Source: Macrothele yani
Lineage: Eukaryota > Arthropoda > Arachnida > Araneae > Macrothelidae
Direction of reading: 5' to 3'
DNA length: 64,000 nucleotides
Assembly (NCBI GenBank): GCA_039090855.1
Contig: CM077007.1
Span: 14,371,515 to 14,435,514 of the forward strand
Both the position numbers and the translations under genes were made by a program. The notes beneath the pieces were generated by a model, which saw only the letters and a list, made by a program, of their open reading frames with translations, was not told the origin of the DNA and made no database searches. Below are positions 11,794 through 23,459 of this stretch, piece by piece. Numbering within the stretch: the stretch's first letter is position 1; every line of letters starts with the position of its first letter.

Positions 11794-11799
<6 letters not shown>
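11715..11799 (-). mobile_element. RTE LINE 3' fragment
   Basis: It matches the last approximately 80 bp of the RTE element at 62427 in the same orientation, including the ATGATG-type tail on the minus strand. It is strongly 5'-truncated. A (TA)n run at 11803-11825 follows on the 5' side. Confidence 0.82.

Positions 11800-11802
<3 letters not shown>

Positions 11803-11826
<24 letters not shown>
11803..11826. repeat. (TA)n microsatellite
   Basis: An alternating TA run next to the truncated RTE end. Confidence 0.9.
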
Positions 11827-11830
<4 letters not shown>

Positions 11831-11909
11831 GCATTAATGCTGCATATTTAGCTTGTTAAACTACGTATCATAGTTACCAAAAGAACTAAACTGTGAAGAT
11901 CTTGAAAAA

Positions 11910-12880
11910 TGGAGAAAAACGAACTACAGCTGGTGATTAAGTACCTGTCTTTGAAAAGCATGCCTCCACAGGAGGTTCATGGTGATATGATGCAAACACT
12001 GGGGGATAGGCTTCTGCATATTCTACAGTTGTCACATGGTACAGAGAATTTCATTGTAATAGGCAATTATGCAAATCATTCTGGATAACCCTCCACATCT
12101 ATGTCTGAGGAAAACATGAACCATATGCAAAATAGATGAATGTCTGTTTGGTATAGCTGAGTTAGCAGGCATTTCAACTGGCAGTGTCGATTCAATCCCA
12201 ACAAATTCTTTGAAGGTAAAAAAGGCCAGTGCGCAATGGCTCCCACAATGGTGACAGATCAACAAAATGAAAGTTGCAAATGAACATACCTCATGAACCT
12301 GGACATGCTGCTTGTGGATCCAATAAATTACTAGTCCCAGACTGTTACAATAGAACAAACTTTGACTAAGAGACAAGAAAAAAAAATCCTGGTGAGGAAG
12401 TATGCATTTTCTCCATCTCTCAAAAAGTTCTGTGTCAGCCAGCAAGGTGATGGTATCAGTTTTTTGGGATGAAAAAGGCATCTTCATGACAGAGTATCTG
12501 GAAAAGCACACTACTGCCACTGGTGCACATTATGCTAAACTCATAAGTCAATTTCACACTGCCATCAAGAAAAGTTGGCATATAAGGCTGAAAAGTGGTC
12601 TCTACTTCCTCCAAGATAATGCATGGAGTCAATCTTCCAGATTGTGAAGACTGCCATACAAACTACAGGATTTGAGTTGCTTCAGCACTCATCCTATTCT
12701 CCAGACCTTATCCTTAGTGATTTTTATTTGTCCTCCAAGCTGAAGGAAAACATCCATGGGGAGTGATATGCTTCACGTTCTCAGGTGATTACAGCTGTGA
12801 GTTTATGGTTGGAAGATCAAGATAAAGATTTTTTTCTCACCAGAATGAGCATCGGCAGAATGCGTACATTGTAGTGGCTG
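11910..12880 (+). pseudogene. mariner-like transposase relic
   Basis: The plus strand starts with a readable N-terminus at 11910 (MEKNELQLVIKYLSLK), has IAELAGISTGSVDSI near 12150 (HTH), then a catalytic stretch at 12440-12650 (VSVFWDEKGIFMTEYL and YFLQDNAWSQS, the second Asp) and YSPDLILSDFYLS at 12690-12725 (third Asp). Several stops and frameshifts are present between blocks. No terminal repeats were found. This is a different and older mariner subgroup than the one at 1021. Confidence 0.83.
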
Positions 12881-13129
12881 GTGCCAAAAAATAAAAGAGT
12901 AATCAAAATGACACAAGTTCTCCTACTGGTGCTGGAATATAAAAAATTTTAATGACCCCTCACACTCAGCAGCTGATATATTATCACCACCACACAGTCA
13001 GAAATGGGCTACATAAAAGGAATAAAAAGCAGCAGAAATTTGCCTCATCATTACTTTAACTAGTTTTCAGCAACTTTCTGGTGAACCTGAAGGTTGCTAA
13101 AACTTAGCTGAATCAATCTTCCAATCCAT

Positions 13130-14035
13130 GAAGACTAGTGTATCCAGATGCTTTGTGTCCCATTCAACTCCATACCACAAATGTTTCATGGGATACAGAT
13201 CTGAGGACCAGAGTTGTCAATGAAGCGGTGGGGGGATCTCATTTTCCTGGAAACCACTTCCAGATAATGTGGGCATTAGTGCATGGATAGTATTCACCAC
13301 CTCAGGAGTACAGTGGCCAAGACAATTGAATGAATATGATCAGCAAAGACATTTAAATAAACTTGGGAATTCAGGCATTGGGTGCACTCGAATCAAAGAA
13401 CCTAAAGCCTCCAATGAAAACATGGCCACCATTACACTGCATCCAGCAGCCTGAAGAGTTATGACTCTGCAAGATGAATCCATAATCTAATGCTATTGTG
13501 TCCAAATTTTTACCCATCTATGATGCAATTGAAAACATGATGTGTCGAAGTTCTCCTACTGGTGTCAAACCATATGACACTTTTCCAATCATTTAAGGTC
13601 TGCTTCCAGTGCTTTAAAACCCACTGGAACATTTTGTCTTACTTGCTGCACACAGTAATGGTGTATCGGCAGATGTTCTGCTGTTCTGAGACAGTGCGAT
13701 GTTAGTGCACTGTGTGCTGGGGCACTGTTCAACATTTGTCACAGACTCAAATCCTCTAATATTTGGCTCACCATTGCACACCTGTTAACCATAAATCTGG
13801 CTATCAACCACTCTTCTTAGGCATCAACTAGCCATTTGTGACTACAAGTTGTGCTTTCACCACCAGTTTTTCCTGCATCATTCACTATCTGTGTATGCTT
13901 ACTAGTATTACTGTTATACAGTCCACAAGTATAGCAGTTTTGCCATAACTCACACCACTCCTCCAAGAATCCACTGTCATCCCACACTCCAAGTCCATTA
14001 GATCACGTCACTTTTGCATCAGACAACATATTCTA
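13130..14035 (-). pseudogene. Tc1-like transposase relic, heavily decayed
   Basis: On the minus strand the C-terminal DDE block is recognisable (SSDLYPMKHLWYGVEWD at 13210-13150), with VFNCIIDG and QAAGCSVMVAMFSLEALGSL upstream. The N-terminal HTH region up to about 14030 is inferred from collinearity with other Tc1 elements. Stops and shifts occur about every 20 codons. It resembles the Tc1 at 46587 more than copies A and B. Confidence 0.68.
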
Positions 14036-14700
14036 TACTACTACTACTACAAGTGTTTCCATTCACTACAATAGGTAGCCACAGCAACAATGAATGGTGT
14101 ATAAGCCTACTTCCATAAAATGGTCCATTGGTGCTAATATCGCATGGAAACAGTGTGTCAGCAAATGCGTTTCTTTTCATTAAAATCAGAAGTTAATAAC
14201 TTGTTTGTTTTCATGTATTTGTACAGCATTGGTAATGCCAAAAAGTCATTTAGCTGCTTCACTATTAACGTGCTATTTAAACATAAACTAAATTCTGAGG
14301 TTACTCAGTTTTTTCTCAAATATCATTCAGGAGGTTTTCTTCTTGTGTATACATTTCCAATATGTAATTTTGTTTGCCACTGTGTGGTTTGAGGCTCAAG
14401 TACGATTCTTTTAAAAACACTCATGCAAACTCCGATTTATTTATTTTTTTATCACAATAATTATATGCCAATTTAAATGTATCAACCACAATTACACAAA
14501 CTCTACTCCCTAAAAAACTCAGATATCTAATTAAAAAACAATCCAATTTAAAAAAAAATACTATATTACACATTTCCTAAATCTTCCTATTTAAAAGACA
14601 CTAATCCATAATTATTTACAAATGAACACCCTTAGTTATCTAACAAACAAACCTGACACATAATATATACTACGATCCTCAATCATATCGGATCCCTTCC
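14036..14700. other. Non-coding, AT-rich
   Basis: No homology seen. The GC-richer block that follows (about 14690-14880) is the 3' non-coding end of the Penelope-like element annotated next. Confidence 0.4.
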
Positions 14701-15117
14701 CACACAGCAACAACAGTACTTTCCAAGCACTTTCAGCCTCTGCCCAGGCCATTATCAAGGAGTGGACGCAACTTCAATCTGCCGTCACAGCCCTCCAATG
14801 CAGCGAATGTTCTGGTTCTCGCACGGCAATGTCTCCTCCTGTTCCTCACAGATCGGGCACCACTGCGTCCTCTATCGGATGACCTAACAGTATTCTTTTT
14901 CTTTTCGTATCTGCTATATCTGTTTGATGGCCTGTTGTAGTTAATTTTATAAAATTAATCTTCTTGTAATCTATCATAATAATTTCATTACGTTAATTTT
15001 TTTGCTTTTCTCCTTTTCCTCTCTTTTTCTTTACGGTTCTCCATTCTGATAAAATCCTTCCAGTTTATGTTTGAACTATTAGGATCATTAAAGTTGCACA
15101 ACTTGTGTCTGTTTTTC

Positions 15118-15811
15118 TCAATCAATACTGTTTCCGCTAGTCTTAAATGCCTTTCTGTACGACAGTTCTTGAGAAATTTTTATTTCATCAAACTTTGGGT
15201 ATTGTTTTTGTTCAATACAGTACTGGACCAATGCAGTTTTTGCTTCTTTTTTCTGCCAATTCCTTAGGTGCTGTAGTAGCCGGTGTTTTAGTTTATTTTT
15301 AGTGATTCCTATATACGATACTGTGGGGCTTTTACTTATAGGAATTTCCAAACTCCAGCTCTATCTAAGCACTTCTTATTTTATTTTGTACTAAGTACAA
15401 TATTTTTAATGGTGTGCACTTTATTGCCTAATTGTAAGTTATACTTATTACACAATTTATTAATTTCTGCCAAAATTCCCTTTATGTACAGAAAAGATTC
15501 AATGCACTTAATCTGCTTATTATTGTTTCTTCTTATGTTTGAAATATTAATATAATTGTTCTGTACATTAATCCATTTTTTTTTTCATTAATCCATTTTT
15601 TTTTAATTTTTTTATTGGGATATCTGTAATTTTTTGCTACATCTGTAATATATTTCAATTCATCATTTTTGTACCGCATATCTGAAGTGTGTGTGAAAGC
15701 TCTTTTAATGAAAGTCTTAATGCTGTTACATTTATGCGCATATGGATGATATGAATCATATGGTATGATCACAGGTACGTGTGATGATTTTTTATAAACA
15801 GTATAATCCAA
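15118..15811 (-). pseudogene. Penelope-like linker and GIY-YIG endonuclease, broken
   Basis: Downstream of the RT, 15533-15811 carries VPVIIPYDSYHPYAHK and FTHTSDMRYKNDELKYI, the conserved RT-to-EN linker. After a break it reads EIPISKSPTVSYIGITKNKL and HRLLQHLRNWQ at 15118-15351, which is the YIG half and following helix of a GIY-YIG nuclease. The GIY half is weak (a Leu-Glu replaces the usual Gly-x-Tyr). The endonuclease nicks target DNA in the family. This copy should be inactive. Confidence 0.85.
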
Positions 15812-15819
15812 TGCGTTAC

Positions 15820-17197
15820 ATCATTTTATAATCAACACATCAAAATAAGCCAAGGTATCCCGCTGTTCAAATTCAATTGTTAATTCAATGGATGAATACC
15901 CTTCTTTAAATTTTCTAGCTAAGTCTTCAAGTTCTGTAGAATTCAATTTTGATAAGATGAAAATATCATCAACGTATCTACAGTATACTAAGGGTGGTTC
16001 ACTCAGGTTTTTTATCACTTTAGATTCAATATCTGTCATAATAACTTCTGCAAATAATGTGGACAGGGTGGATCCCATAGGTTCTCCTATTTTTTGCTTA
16101 TAAATAATATCTTCAAATGCAAAAACATTATTTTCATATATATACAACATTACATTTTTTAACTCTTGTGCCTGTATTCCTGTTAGATTTTTGTTGTTGT
16201 ATTAGTTCTTGCATTAGTTTTTGAGTAATAATGTCAATTGCTTGAGGGACAGGAGTATTTGGAGACAAAGCTTTAACATCCATACTGGACATTTTGTAAA
16301 AATGCAAATCTTGATTAATATTTTTAATTAAGTGAATAAAATTATAAGTATTTCCCAAACTGTATTGTTTTTTCATAAATATGGGTGCAAGAAAATTAAA
16401 AATATATATTTTTTTTTTCCAATGAAATCAAGTATGAGTTCACTTTTGATACAATCAACCTCATTGGTGCATCATACTTATGTCTTTTAATCTTGGCAAA
16501 AACTTTCGGTATACATGCTCCCATTGGTGGGAAGGATTTTTTATTTCATCTGGTAATGTACTATGATTTCTTATCCTTGTTAAGTATTTTATCTGGTTTT
16601 CAGTTGGGTCTTTATTGATAACTGTACAGTTTAATTCCTCTACTGCTTTATGCATTTTATTATTGTAATCATCAGTATTTATTAGAACAATCTGCCCTGA
16701 CTTATCTGCTTCACAAAATTTAATGTTATTATTATCTTTCAGCTTCAGTAATTGCTTCTTTTCGTACTTGAGCTTCTTCAAATGATTTTTTTCATTAAAT
16801 TCTTTTAATATAATTATATATAATTTGAACGTTATATCATCTTTTTCTGTACTTGGTAAATTCATTATAACTTCTTCCATTCGTGAGATTAATTCTTCAG
16901 TTCTAGGCAAGTGTTGTGGGAACACATTTTTTTCCCGTTGCAAAACTGCTTGTTTGGAATAACTTAAATCTACTGTGATTGATTCAAACAAACTGTATAG
17001 CTATTATTCTTCTGTCCTGGTACATGTTTTTCATCAAACAAATTATGTAATTTCCTTGTAACATTCTGCAATGTATTTTTTCCCTCTGTACTCACAATTT
17101 TATTGATTTCCATAAGTGTAGAATCCAATATTATATTCTTCCACGTTTCAGCAAAATTTCTGTACTCTGTGTTTTGTATAGAATGACATAGGTACAA
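15820..17197 (-). pseudogene. Penelope-like reverse transcriptase, frameshifted
   Basis: Three overlapping minus-strand blocks form one RT. The block 16461-17197 holds the N-terminal region with CEADKSGQIVLINTDDY. The block at 16134-16376 has SSMDVKALSPNTPV (catalytic Asp of motif A). The block at 15821-16150 has GEPMGSTLSTLFAEV (motif B) and CRYVDDIFIL (motif C, YVDD). Catalytic aspartates are all present. Frame breaks occur near 16985, 16400-16460 and 16145, and the first coincides with a frame-overlap at 16970-16991. Penelope RTs are related to telomerase and prime from exposed 3' ends. Confidence 0.9.
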
Positions 17198-17259
17198 ACA
17201 TTTCTTATGAAATATCTCATTTCTTTTTTTGTCTTGTTTGTTTTTGATCTTGAATTCTG

Positions 17260-18414
17260 TTTAAAGTATACAATTTAATGAAGCTCTAAAGCTTTGTACT
17301 AGTGTTTTCACACATAAAATGTAGTGAAATAATAGTAAAATAATCCACACATGGTGTTTTGCTACAACTTTTGTTGACAAACAGCAAAGTTGCTAAAAGA
17401 CAAAAATTCAGAGCTTAAACACCATTATCCATACATGAACAACCATAGACCTGCCAACTTTCAAGAATTGAAATCCGTAAAAAAGTTCAGTTAACATTTA
17501 ATTGATGTGTCAGACTGACTAACATATCAAACATACTGAAAAAACGTATCGAGCATATCGATTTAAAACCAATTCATTATGCGAATGATATATTGATTTC
17601 ATATGCTATACAAGTAAAAAGTAAGATGTTTGGCACTATTTCTCACTTATGATTAAATTGCAGTCAAAACATAATTACATCATTAATATATGTACAATCA
17701 TAAGATTAGATATACGTAAAAAACTCATTTGTAACTGCAAAATTATAGACATAAGCGGTGTAAGTCACATACAGCAGTGACTTTTTATTTTAAAGTTACA
17801 AGTGTTTTTTTTTAACTCACATTTTTGTGTCAGCATGCTAAAAACATCTTAAAAAAAAAAAACAATTTTTTTTTTTTTTTGTACTTAGCACCAATGTTAA
17901 TCTCGCAAAATTTATTTCAGCCTCCTTCCAAATTGGATGACATCAGAAAGGTTTGGATGAGATTATGATCAGGGAAATCAGAAACTTAGAGGTGCCGCAG
18001 TCCTTTGAGATAATTATTCTCTCTTCGAAAAAACGTTTATTTATATATATATATAAACTTTTTTAAAAGAGATACATATATATATATACTGTATGTATCT
18101 CTTCAAAAAAACGTTTATATATACTGTATATATACAGGCCCGTGTTGGCTCGGGAGGACAGGGGGACGTGTCCCCGGCGCCCTTGGCGCCTTAAGCAAAT
18201 GAAAGAAATTGTGACAGTATTTAATTAGCATGTACAAAAAAATTAAATGTTTAACAATTTTTGTAATGAAATTAATTTTTTTCTCTAGCATGCATTCTAA
18301 TTTTTGAAAAACAAAAATTACTGCACTGTTAGAAAGAAGAATGTGATGTGCAAAGTTCAATATTTTAAATATCTATTAACTTTGAGGCAGTTTTAACATT
18401 AGATTCTTTAGTTT
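17260..18414. other. AT-rich non-coding DNA with short palindromes
   Basis: No gene seen. Small TA-rich inverted repeats lie at 18030-18130 (two AAACGTTTAT-type boxes around ATATAT runs). A sharply GC-richer block at 18137-18195 looks like an unrelated element end, perhaps a hAT-type terminus. Confidence 0.4.
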
Positions 18415-18608
18415 CGAACTCCACCTACATGGGCGACGAATCGTCTGTGATTTCCGAATAGGGGCAACATTGAGTCTGCTTTTGCTAGCATCATTCGTTG
18501 ATATATTCCGAACTCCACCCACATGGGCGACGAATCGTCTGTGATTTCTGAATAGGGGCGAAATTGAGTCTGCTTTCAGTTTCGCTAGCATCATTCGTTT
18601 ATATTTTT
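18415..18608. repeat. Tandem duplication, about 94-100 bp unit, two copies
   Basis: Two direct copies, 18415-18508 and 18509-18608, both begin CGAACTCCAC and share GGGCGACGAATCGTCTGTGA. The second copy has a 5-bp-scale insertion before the GCTAGCATCATTCG segment. The function is unknown. It may be part of an LTR or UTR, since TATAAAAGG follows at 18703. Confidence 0.88.
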
Positions 18609-18977
18609 TGTACCCCCCTGTTGACAGGAAAAGACAATCTTAAAGAATATTCGTGACTTTTCATGTTCAGAATGTCCAGAACTTTCTTTGTTCTTGAAAT
18701 TATAAAAGGTTGTTGGAAAAATAGCCATTCATTAAGTCTGTGATTCAGCCATTCAGTCAGTGAGCGATTGATTAAGTTAGTTAGTAGTCAGAATCGGAGT
18801 CTTGTTAAAGTGGAAGAGGTTCAAAATACTCTCAGTTTTGTTATTGGAATCGTTACTGTAATGGTTTATTTCTTGTGAAGTTCTTATAGTAGTTTGAAAG
18901 CGTGAAGAAGACCGACTTTGTGATAGCAAAAAGGGCCTTTAGTGATACAAGAGTTTACGTTCTACAAGTGGATATTT
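18609..18977. other. Unassigned segment with a TATA-like box
   Basis: TATAAAAGG occurs at about 18703, followed by repeated CATTCAGTCAG-like and ATTAAGTTAG-like strings. Together with the tandem duplication upstream this could be an LTR or promoter interrupted by the SINE at 18990. No partner LTR was found. Confidence 0.25.
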
Positions 18978-18986
18978 TCGGATATC

Positions 18987-19022
<36 letters not shown>

Positions 19023-19237
19023 AGGTTTAACGACCACCGTGAGCAACTCAATGGGCTATAAGCAGTCGCCCGTCCCTAATTTAGGGTCACTGGTTCCAGG
19101 GAAGGGAGAGAGCCAGTGCCGTAAGACAAACACAACATCCATGCCTCACCGGGATTCGAACCCGGACCCCTGACGGACGAATGATCAGAGTCCAGCGCCT
19201 TAGACCACTGCGCCACCGGGGCGGCTCGGATATCGTT
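18978..19237 (-). mobile_element. tRNA-derived SINE (family 1), 12-bp TSD
   Basis: On the minus strand the element starts with a tRNA-like head (GGTGGCGCAGTGGTCTAAGG, A box; GGTTCGAATCC, B box), continues with a tRNA-unrelated body and ends in a poly-A tail, seen here as a T run at 18989-19020. Flanking copies of TCGGATATCGTT at 18978-18989 and 19226-19237 are the target duplication. A second copy is at 40923 and a degraded one at 57295. The near-intact polymerase III boxes suggest a fairly young insertion. Confidence 0.95.
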
Positions 19238-19697
19238 AGTGACTTTCTTGTGTTAAAGCTTATGCACACTAGATATAGTGGAACTCTCTTTGACGTTATA
19301 ATTTTTCGTTTTCCTTATTTGTGGATGACACCTTAAAAAAAAGGAAAGGAAAGAAAATCGTGATCTGACTCTTCAGCTACTTTAAAGAGGTAAGACTTTT
19401 ATATTTTAAAAATCACACATTTATTTTTATTCTTAAAAACGTTTATTTTTGAAATAATTAAGTTCCTAATTGTAATTGTAAAGGATTATGTATTTATTTA
19501 TTTTATTTTTATTTTTTTAAAGGGGAATATAGATAAATAAGTTTTATCTTGTTTGAGATTTAATATCAGAGCGAGCTTTTTCAAGAAATACATTTTCATT
19601 CCAACTAATACTTTCAAATCTCTAAAATATTTTAAAAATTAATAACATATTTTTTAATTTCAAATTATCGGATTTGCAAAACTTTTGATCATACAGT
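19238..19697. other. AT-rich non-coding DNA
   Basis: Nothing recognised. It continues the unassigned segment interrupted by the SINE. Confidence 0.4.
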
Positions 19698-19738
19698 CTC
19701 TCGCTGCGGTGACGCGTGTGGCGTCACCGCAGCGAGAG
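19698..19738. repeat. Perfect 18-bp hairpin with 5-bp loop
   Basis: Left arm 19698-19715, loop GTGTG, right arm 19721-19738. The arms are perfectly complementary and GC-rich in an AT-rich surrounding. The right arm is the start of the Tc1 transposase homology, so the left arm looks like an inverted copy of it made at the truncation point. Confidence 0.93.
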
Positions 19739-20170
19739 CACCCCTCTGGTACGCATCGCCGGAACACTCAACAGCCACCGCTACATCTCCGAAGTTTTGG
19801 AGCTTGTAGTCTTCCCTTACCTGCAGGACCTGCCAGCGGCCACGTTTCAACAAGACAATGCGCGCCCGCACGTAGCATGCATCTCGCAACAATTCTTCAC
19901 GGCCCACCAGGTGTCACTGCTGCAGTGGCCCGCTTGTTCTCCTGATATGTCGCCCATCGAACATGTCTGTTCGCTGATCGGCAACCGAGTGGCCCGGCAA
20001 GCACCACCCGCAGCTACGCCTGATGAACTGTGGCAACGTGTGGAAGCAGCCTGGACCGACATACCCCAAGCCCACAGCCAAAGCCTCTTTCGTTCGATGC
20101 CGCGGCGTGTAGCGGCCATTATTGCCAGCCATGGGGCCACACGAACTATTGATGTCTGCGTGTTCCGCAA
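19721..20170 (+). pseudogene. Tc1-like transposase C-terminal fragment, GC-rich
   Basis: The plus strand reads PLVRIAGTLNSHRYISEV, then FQQDNARPHVACISQQFF (second Asp) and PACSPDMSPIEHVCSLIGN (Glu), ending VAAIIASHGATRTI. About 140 codons are open without a stop. It lacks the HTH domains and the first Asp, so it is a 5'-truncated piece. Its base composition is clearly GC-richer than its surroundings and than the other Tc1 copies, which points to a different, perhaps recently acquired, family. Confidence 0.92.
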
Positions 20171-20656
20171 GTCGCACAGGCCTGCAAGTTCAATTGTATC
20201 ATCTTTGTATCTGTTGTTACGTGTCCAGTAAATCTGGCTTTGCTATCTCGTGTCCTTCTTGGTGTTGCATTTTGGGTGGCCAGCAGTGTACATAGTGTTT
20301 TTTCTAGGTGCACAAGGAGTTTCATTATTGTTTTTAATAAGGAAATGGTACTCATATTTTGAATACATCACTGAACTGTTGGCATGCACAAGTGTGAAGA
20401 CAGCTCTAATAATAAGCAACTGTCCACACAATATCATCACATACACACAAAGTATCCTCGTATGTGACTATGGAAACATAACAAAATATGTATATGTTAC
20501 TTTCTCTCAAAAACACAGAGATTAAAATTGAGTTACATTTCATACAATTCAGTTATGTTCACTTCACACTCGCACATGCAAATTACATAGAACAATGAAA
20601 TTAGTAGCATATGCAATTCAAAACATTTAAGTCAAGCCACACAAGTAAAAAATTAC
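20171..20656. other. Non-coding, nothing recognised
   Basis: Tc1 3' end remnant up to about 20300, then AT-rich sequence leading to the donor side of the next exon. Confidence 0.35.
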
Positions 20657-20720
20657 CTATAAAATCTCTCTGAACATCAGTCCACATACTGTTCAGCTCT
20701 GCCAACTGACTCATTACATC
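20657..20720 (-). CDS. Putative exon 4 of minus-strand host gene
   Basis: On the minus strand the acceptor CCACCCTCCAG precedes 20720 and the donor GTAATT follows 20657. The exon starts in phase 0, directly after the CAG codon that ends the exon at 27681-27733, and reads DVMSQLAELNSMWTDVQRDF plus Ile, leaving one base (G) that completes a Glu codon in the exon at 7858-7937. It is 64 bp long. Both phase matches are independent of each other, which supports a real gene. The sequence is helical and leucine-spaced. The protein is unidentified. Confidence 0.62.
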
Positions 20721-21660
20721 CTGGAGGGTGGAAAAAAACAATTTTAGAGCATGACACACACTTATAAAGAACCGCACAAAAAACATTACTTAAAAGGCAA
20801 ACAGAAATGCCATTGTTTTGTCATTAATATCAAAAAACAAAGCATAAATCTCAAAAGCTCCAATGGAAGTTCAGATAATGTGATCTTTTTCCTCCACCCA
20901 GCTGAATGTAAGCTGAGATATTTCTTGGGCTGTATTACATTTATGTGGCATAAAATTTAACAGATATCAAAAATTTGTCTTGTTATTAATCCCAGGAAAT
21001 ATCTGAAACTAGCTTTATCAGAATATATAACTTCAAAAGTGTAAAATAGACGACTACATAAGACAGTGGGGAAAAGTATGACAAAAGACATATTTCTCAA
21101 ATGAGATTTATGTGAGAAAATGGGGACTTAACCTCCATTTTGAATCACGATTTTTCATTTCTGTACAAAATTAAAATTAGTTACTTGATATGTTCTTTTT
21201 TTACAGCTTTTCTGCACATTCTTGGCTCTGCAATTAATTACAAAGACTGGATATGTTTTACTTCTGAGAGGTTTTTTTTTCTGGACTATCCAGGTACCAT
21301 CACAAGAGACAGCAGCTTGTGATGAATAGACACAACATCATACATACATCATACAGCCCAACCCTCTCAGTGAAGAACGTTTTTCATGCACACTGATATT
21401 GCTGTCTTTCAACACGACTGAGCCAATGTGGAAGTCATTCATCAGCAATTGACTGAAAAAAAATATCAGATGTTGGCAACTGAGTTTTTATTTCCTCTCA
21501 AGATGGAGGGGACTACCCCCTGGAAATAATTGGAAATGAAGAGATATAATAACTTGGGTGGGATTAAAACTGCAATTTGACAGAATTTTAGACCAAAATG
21601 AATGAACCAGAACTTGGAAAATTGTGTCATGGAGAGATTTTTACTTGGAACTACAGATAA
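20721..21660. other. Intron, nothing recognised
   Basis: AT-rich DNA with no homology and no recurring repeat, between the putative exon and the Penelope palindrome. Confidence 0.4.
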
Positions 21661-22108
21661 GGTTTTTACAGTAACTTGTACAGAAAACTAGCGGATAATG
21701 CTTACCTTGGCATTCCTTTCTAGCGACGGGGACATTTCACGCACGTGTTTTCCGGTCTTTGTTGAGGTTATTGTCCTAAAGTCCGTTGTATGCGATGACT
21801 GGCTTTACTTCTCACACTTTTCGCTGGGTATACTCATTGGATCTTTGCTTTAGGATTCAAACATCAATTTTTACCGTTCTTTATACTCGAAATTTTCGCC
21901 CATACTCTGGGCATCTTCAGGAGCGTGGCGACTTTACCACCGATGTTCGTGGTTAACTTCGCGCTAATGGAGTCCGATACTCCTTGTTGCCATTCGTCGG
22001 AAAAACTTTCCTGGATATTTCGTTATCAAGCCCGGCTGGCGCCATCTATGTTTCGTTAAGAACACTTTTTTTTCCGTATTTTTTTTTTTATTTTTTTAAT
22101 TTCTTCTC

Positions 22109-23420
22109 CTATCCTGGTTTTCTTGTCTTTTTTTGCCTGTTTTTCTTTTGTTGTTGTTTTTCTTGTCTTATTAGTTCTTTCCACAGGCCCGATAATGTGC
22201 TAGGGTCGTTCTGGTTACATACCCTTGCTTTATTTTTGTAGATTAATATTGCTTCTTCCCTCCTCATTTGCCTTTCCGATATTTTATTCTTTTTTAGCAT
22301 TTTAATTTCATCGAACTTTGGGAATGTCCGGTTTTCCAAGCAGAATTGCACTAAAGCCGTTTTTTGGCTTCTTTTTTTTGCCAGTTAGATATGTGTTGTT
22401 TAAGTCTTTTTTTAATCTGTTTTTCGTACTTCCAATGTACGATATTGGGGGTATGTGTGCTATTGGAATTTCGTAGGTTCCTGATTCTTCTAGCATTTTT
22501 TCCTCTGCTTTTTTGTTGACAGTCATACTTTTCACGGTGTGCACTGAGCTTCCTAGTTGTAAGTCATATTTAGCACAGTGCCTATTGATTTCTTTACTCA
22601 CTCCTTCCAGGTATGGGAAAGCTCCAATGTATTTCAATTTTTTATTTCTCATCTTCCTTTGGTTGTGCACTTCTTGGCCTTCTTTACTCTGAGTCATATG
22701 CTTTTTACTCTCATGTATCCATTTATTAATTAGCTTGCTCGGGTACCCATACTCTTGTGATATTTTCGAGATAAACTCTAGCTCTTGATTTTTTAGCCTG
22801 TTGTTAGATGTGTGTGTGTACGCTCGCCGTATCAAGTTTACTATGCTGTTTTTTATGTATCACTGGATGGTGCGACGAGTATGGTATCAGTACAGGTATG
22901 TAAGTTGCTTTTCTGAACACAGAGTATTCAAAACTATTTTTGTTTTTCTTTAGTTGAATGTCCAGGAAGGATAGGCAATTATCCTCTTCAAACTCAATAG
23001 TTAGCTCTATGGTGTTACAGATTTTGCTAAACTGCTGTGCTAGATCTTGTAGCTCGGCTTTGTTAAGTTTAGACATTATAATAATGTCGTCTACATATCG
23101 AGCATAAAGTATTGGTTTTTCAGGTAAATTTTGAATAATTTCTTTTTCGAGGTATGCCATAATCACTTCTGCGTATAATGCCGCTAATGGGGATCCCATA
23201 GGGCCACCTTGTGTTTGTTTATATATATTTCCTTCAAAATGGAAGATGTTGTTTTCCTTGATGAAATATAAGGTATTCTTTAACTCTTTCAATTGTGACA
23301 AGTTTAGTTCTTTGTTGATGCTTAGTTGTTGCATAATTAATTCGATGGCTAGCTCGACAGGAGTGTTTGGGTATAACGCCTTAACATCCAGGGAGGCCAT
23401 AGTTATTTGCTCTAGGTCTA
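22109..23420 (-). pseudogene. Penelope RT-EN, left arm
   Basis: The minus strand reads MASLDVKALYPNTPVEL (motif A), GGPMGSPLAALYAEV (motif B), ARYVDDIIIM (motif C) and SFLDIQLKK to 22804. After a frameshift comes the linker (RRAYTHTSNNRLKNQEL) and a GIY-YIG half (GTYEIPIAHIPPISYIGSTK) to about 22400. After a second frame break comes RTFPKFDEIKMLKKNK to 22109. The fingers region before motif A is absent. Homopolymer A runs differ slightly from the right arm near 22370-22415. Inactive as it stands. Confidence 0.9.
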
Positions 23421-23459
23421 GGTCTTGATTAATTAATTTGATTAATTAATTTGATTAAT

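Larger units (their letters stand above)
14700..17200 (-). mobile_element. Penelope-like element, minus strand
   Basis: A nearly complete Penelope-like retroelement: N-terminal domain, reverse transcriptase, lysine-rich linker and GIY-YIG endonuclease in the usual order. The coding part runs from about 17197 down to 15118. About 400 bp of 3' non-coding sequence follows, with a degenerate hammerhead-like string at 14759-14731 (CTTGATA, then a GGCCT/AGGCT stem, then GAAA). I could not define terminal repeats or a target duplication. Short A/T-run frameshifts break the frame. Confidence 0.88.

Noticed and set aside
12915..13567. 17-bp direct repeat AAGTTCTCCTACTGGTG as a TSD
   Set aside because: The right copy lies inside collinear Tc1 sequence and the enclosed segment has no element ends. 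Probably chance or a small conversion.
18978..19237. tRNA gene on minus
   Set aside because: A and B boxes are present, but the body, poly-A tail and TSD show a SINE. The cloverleaf does not need to be functional.
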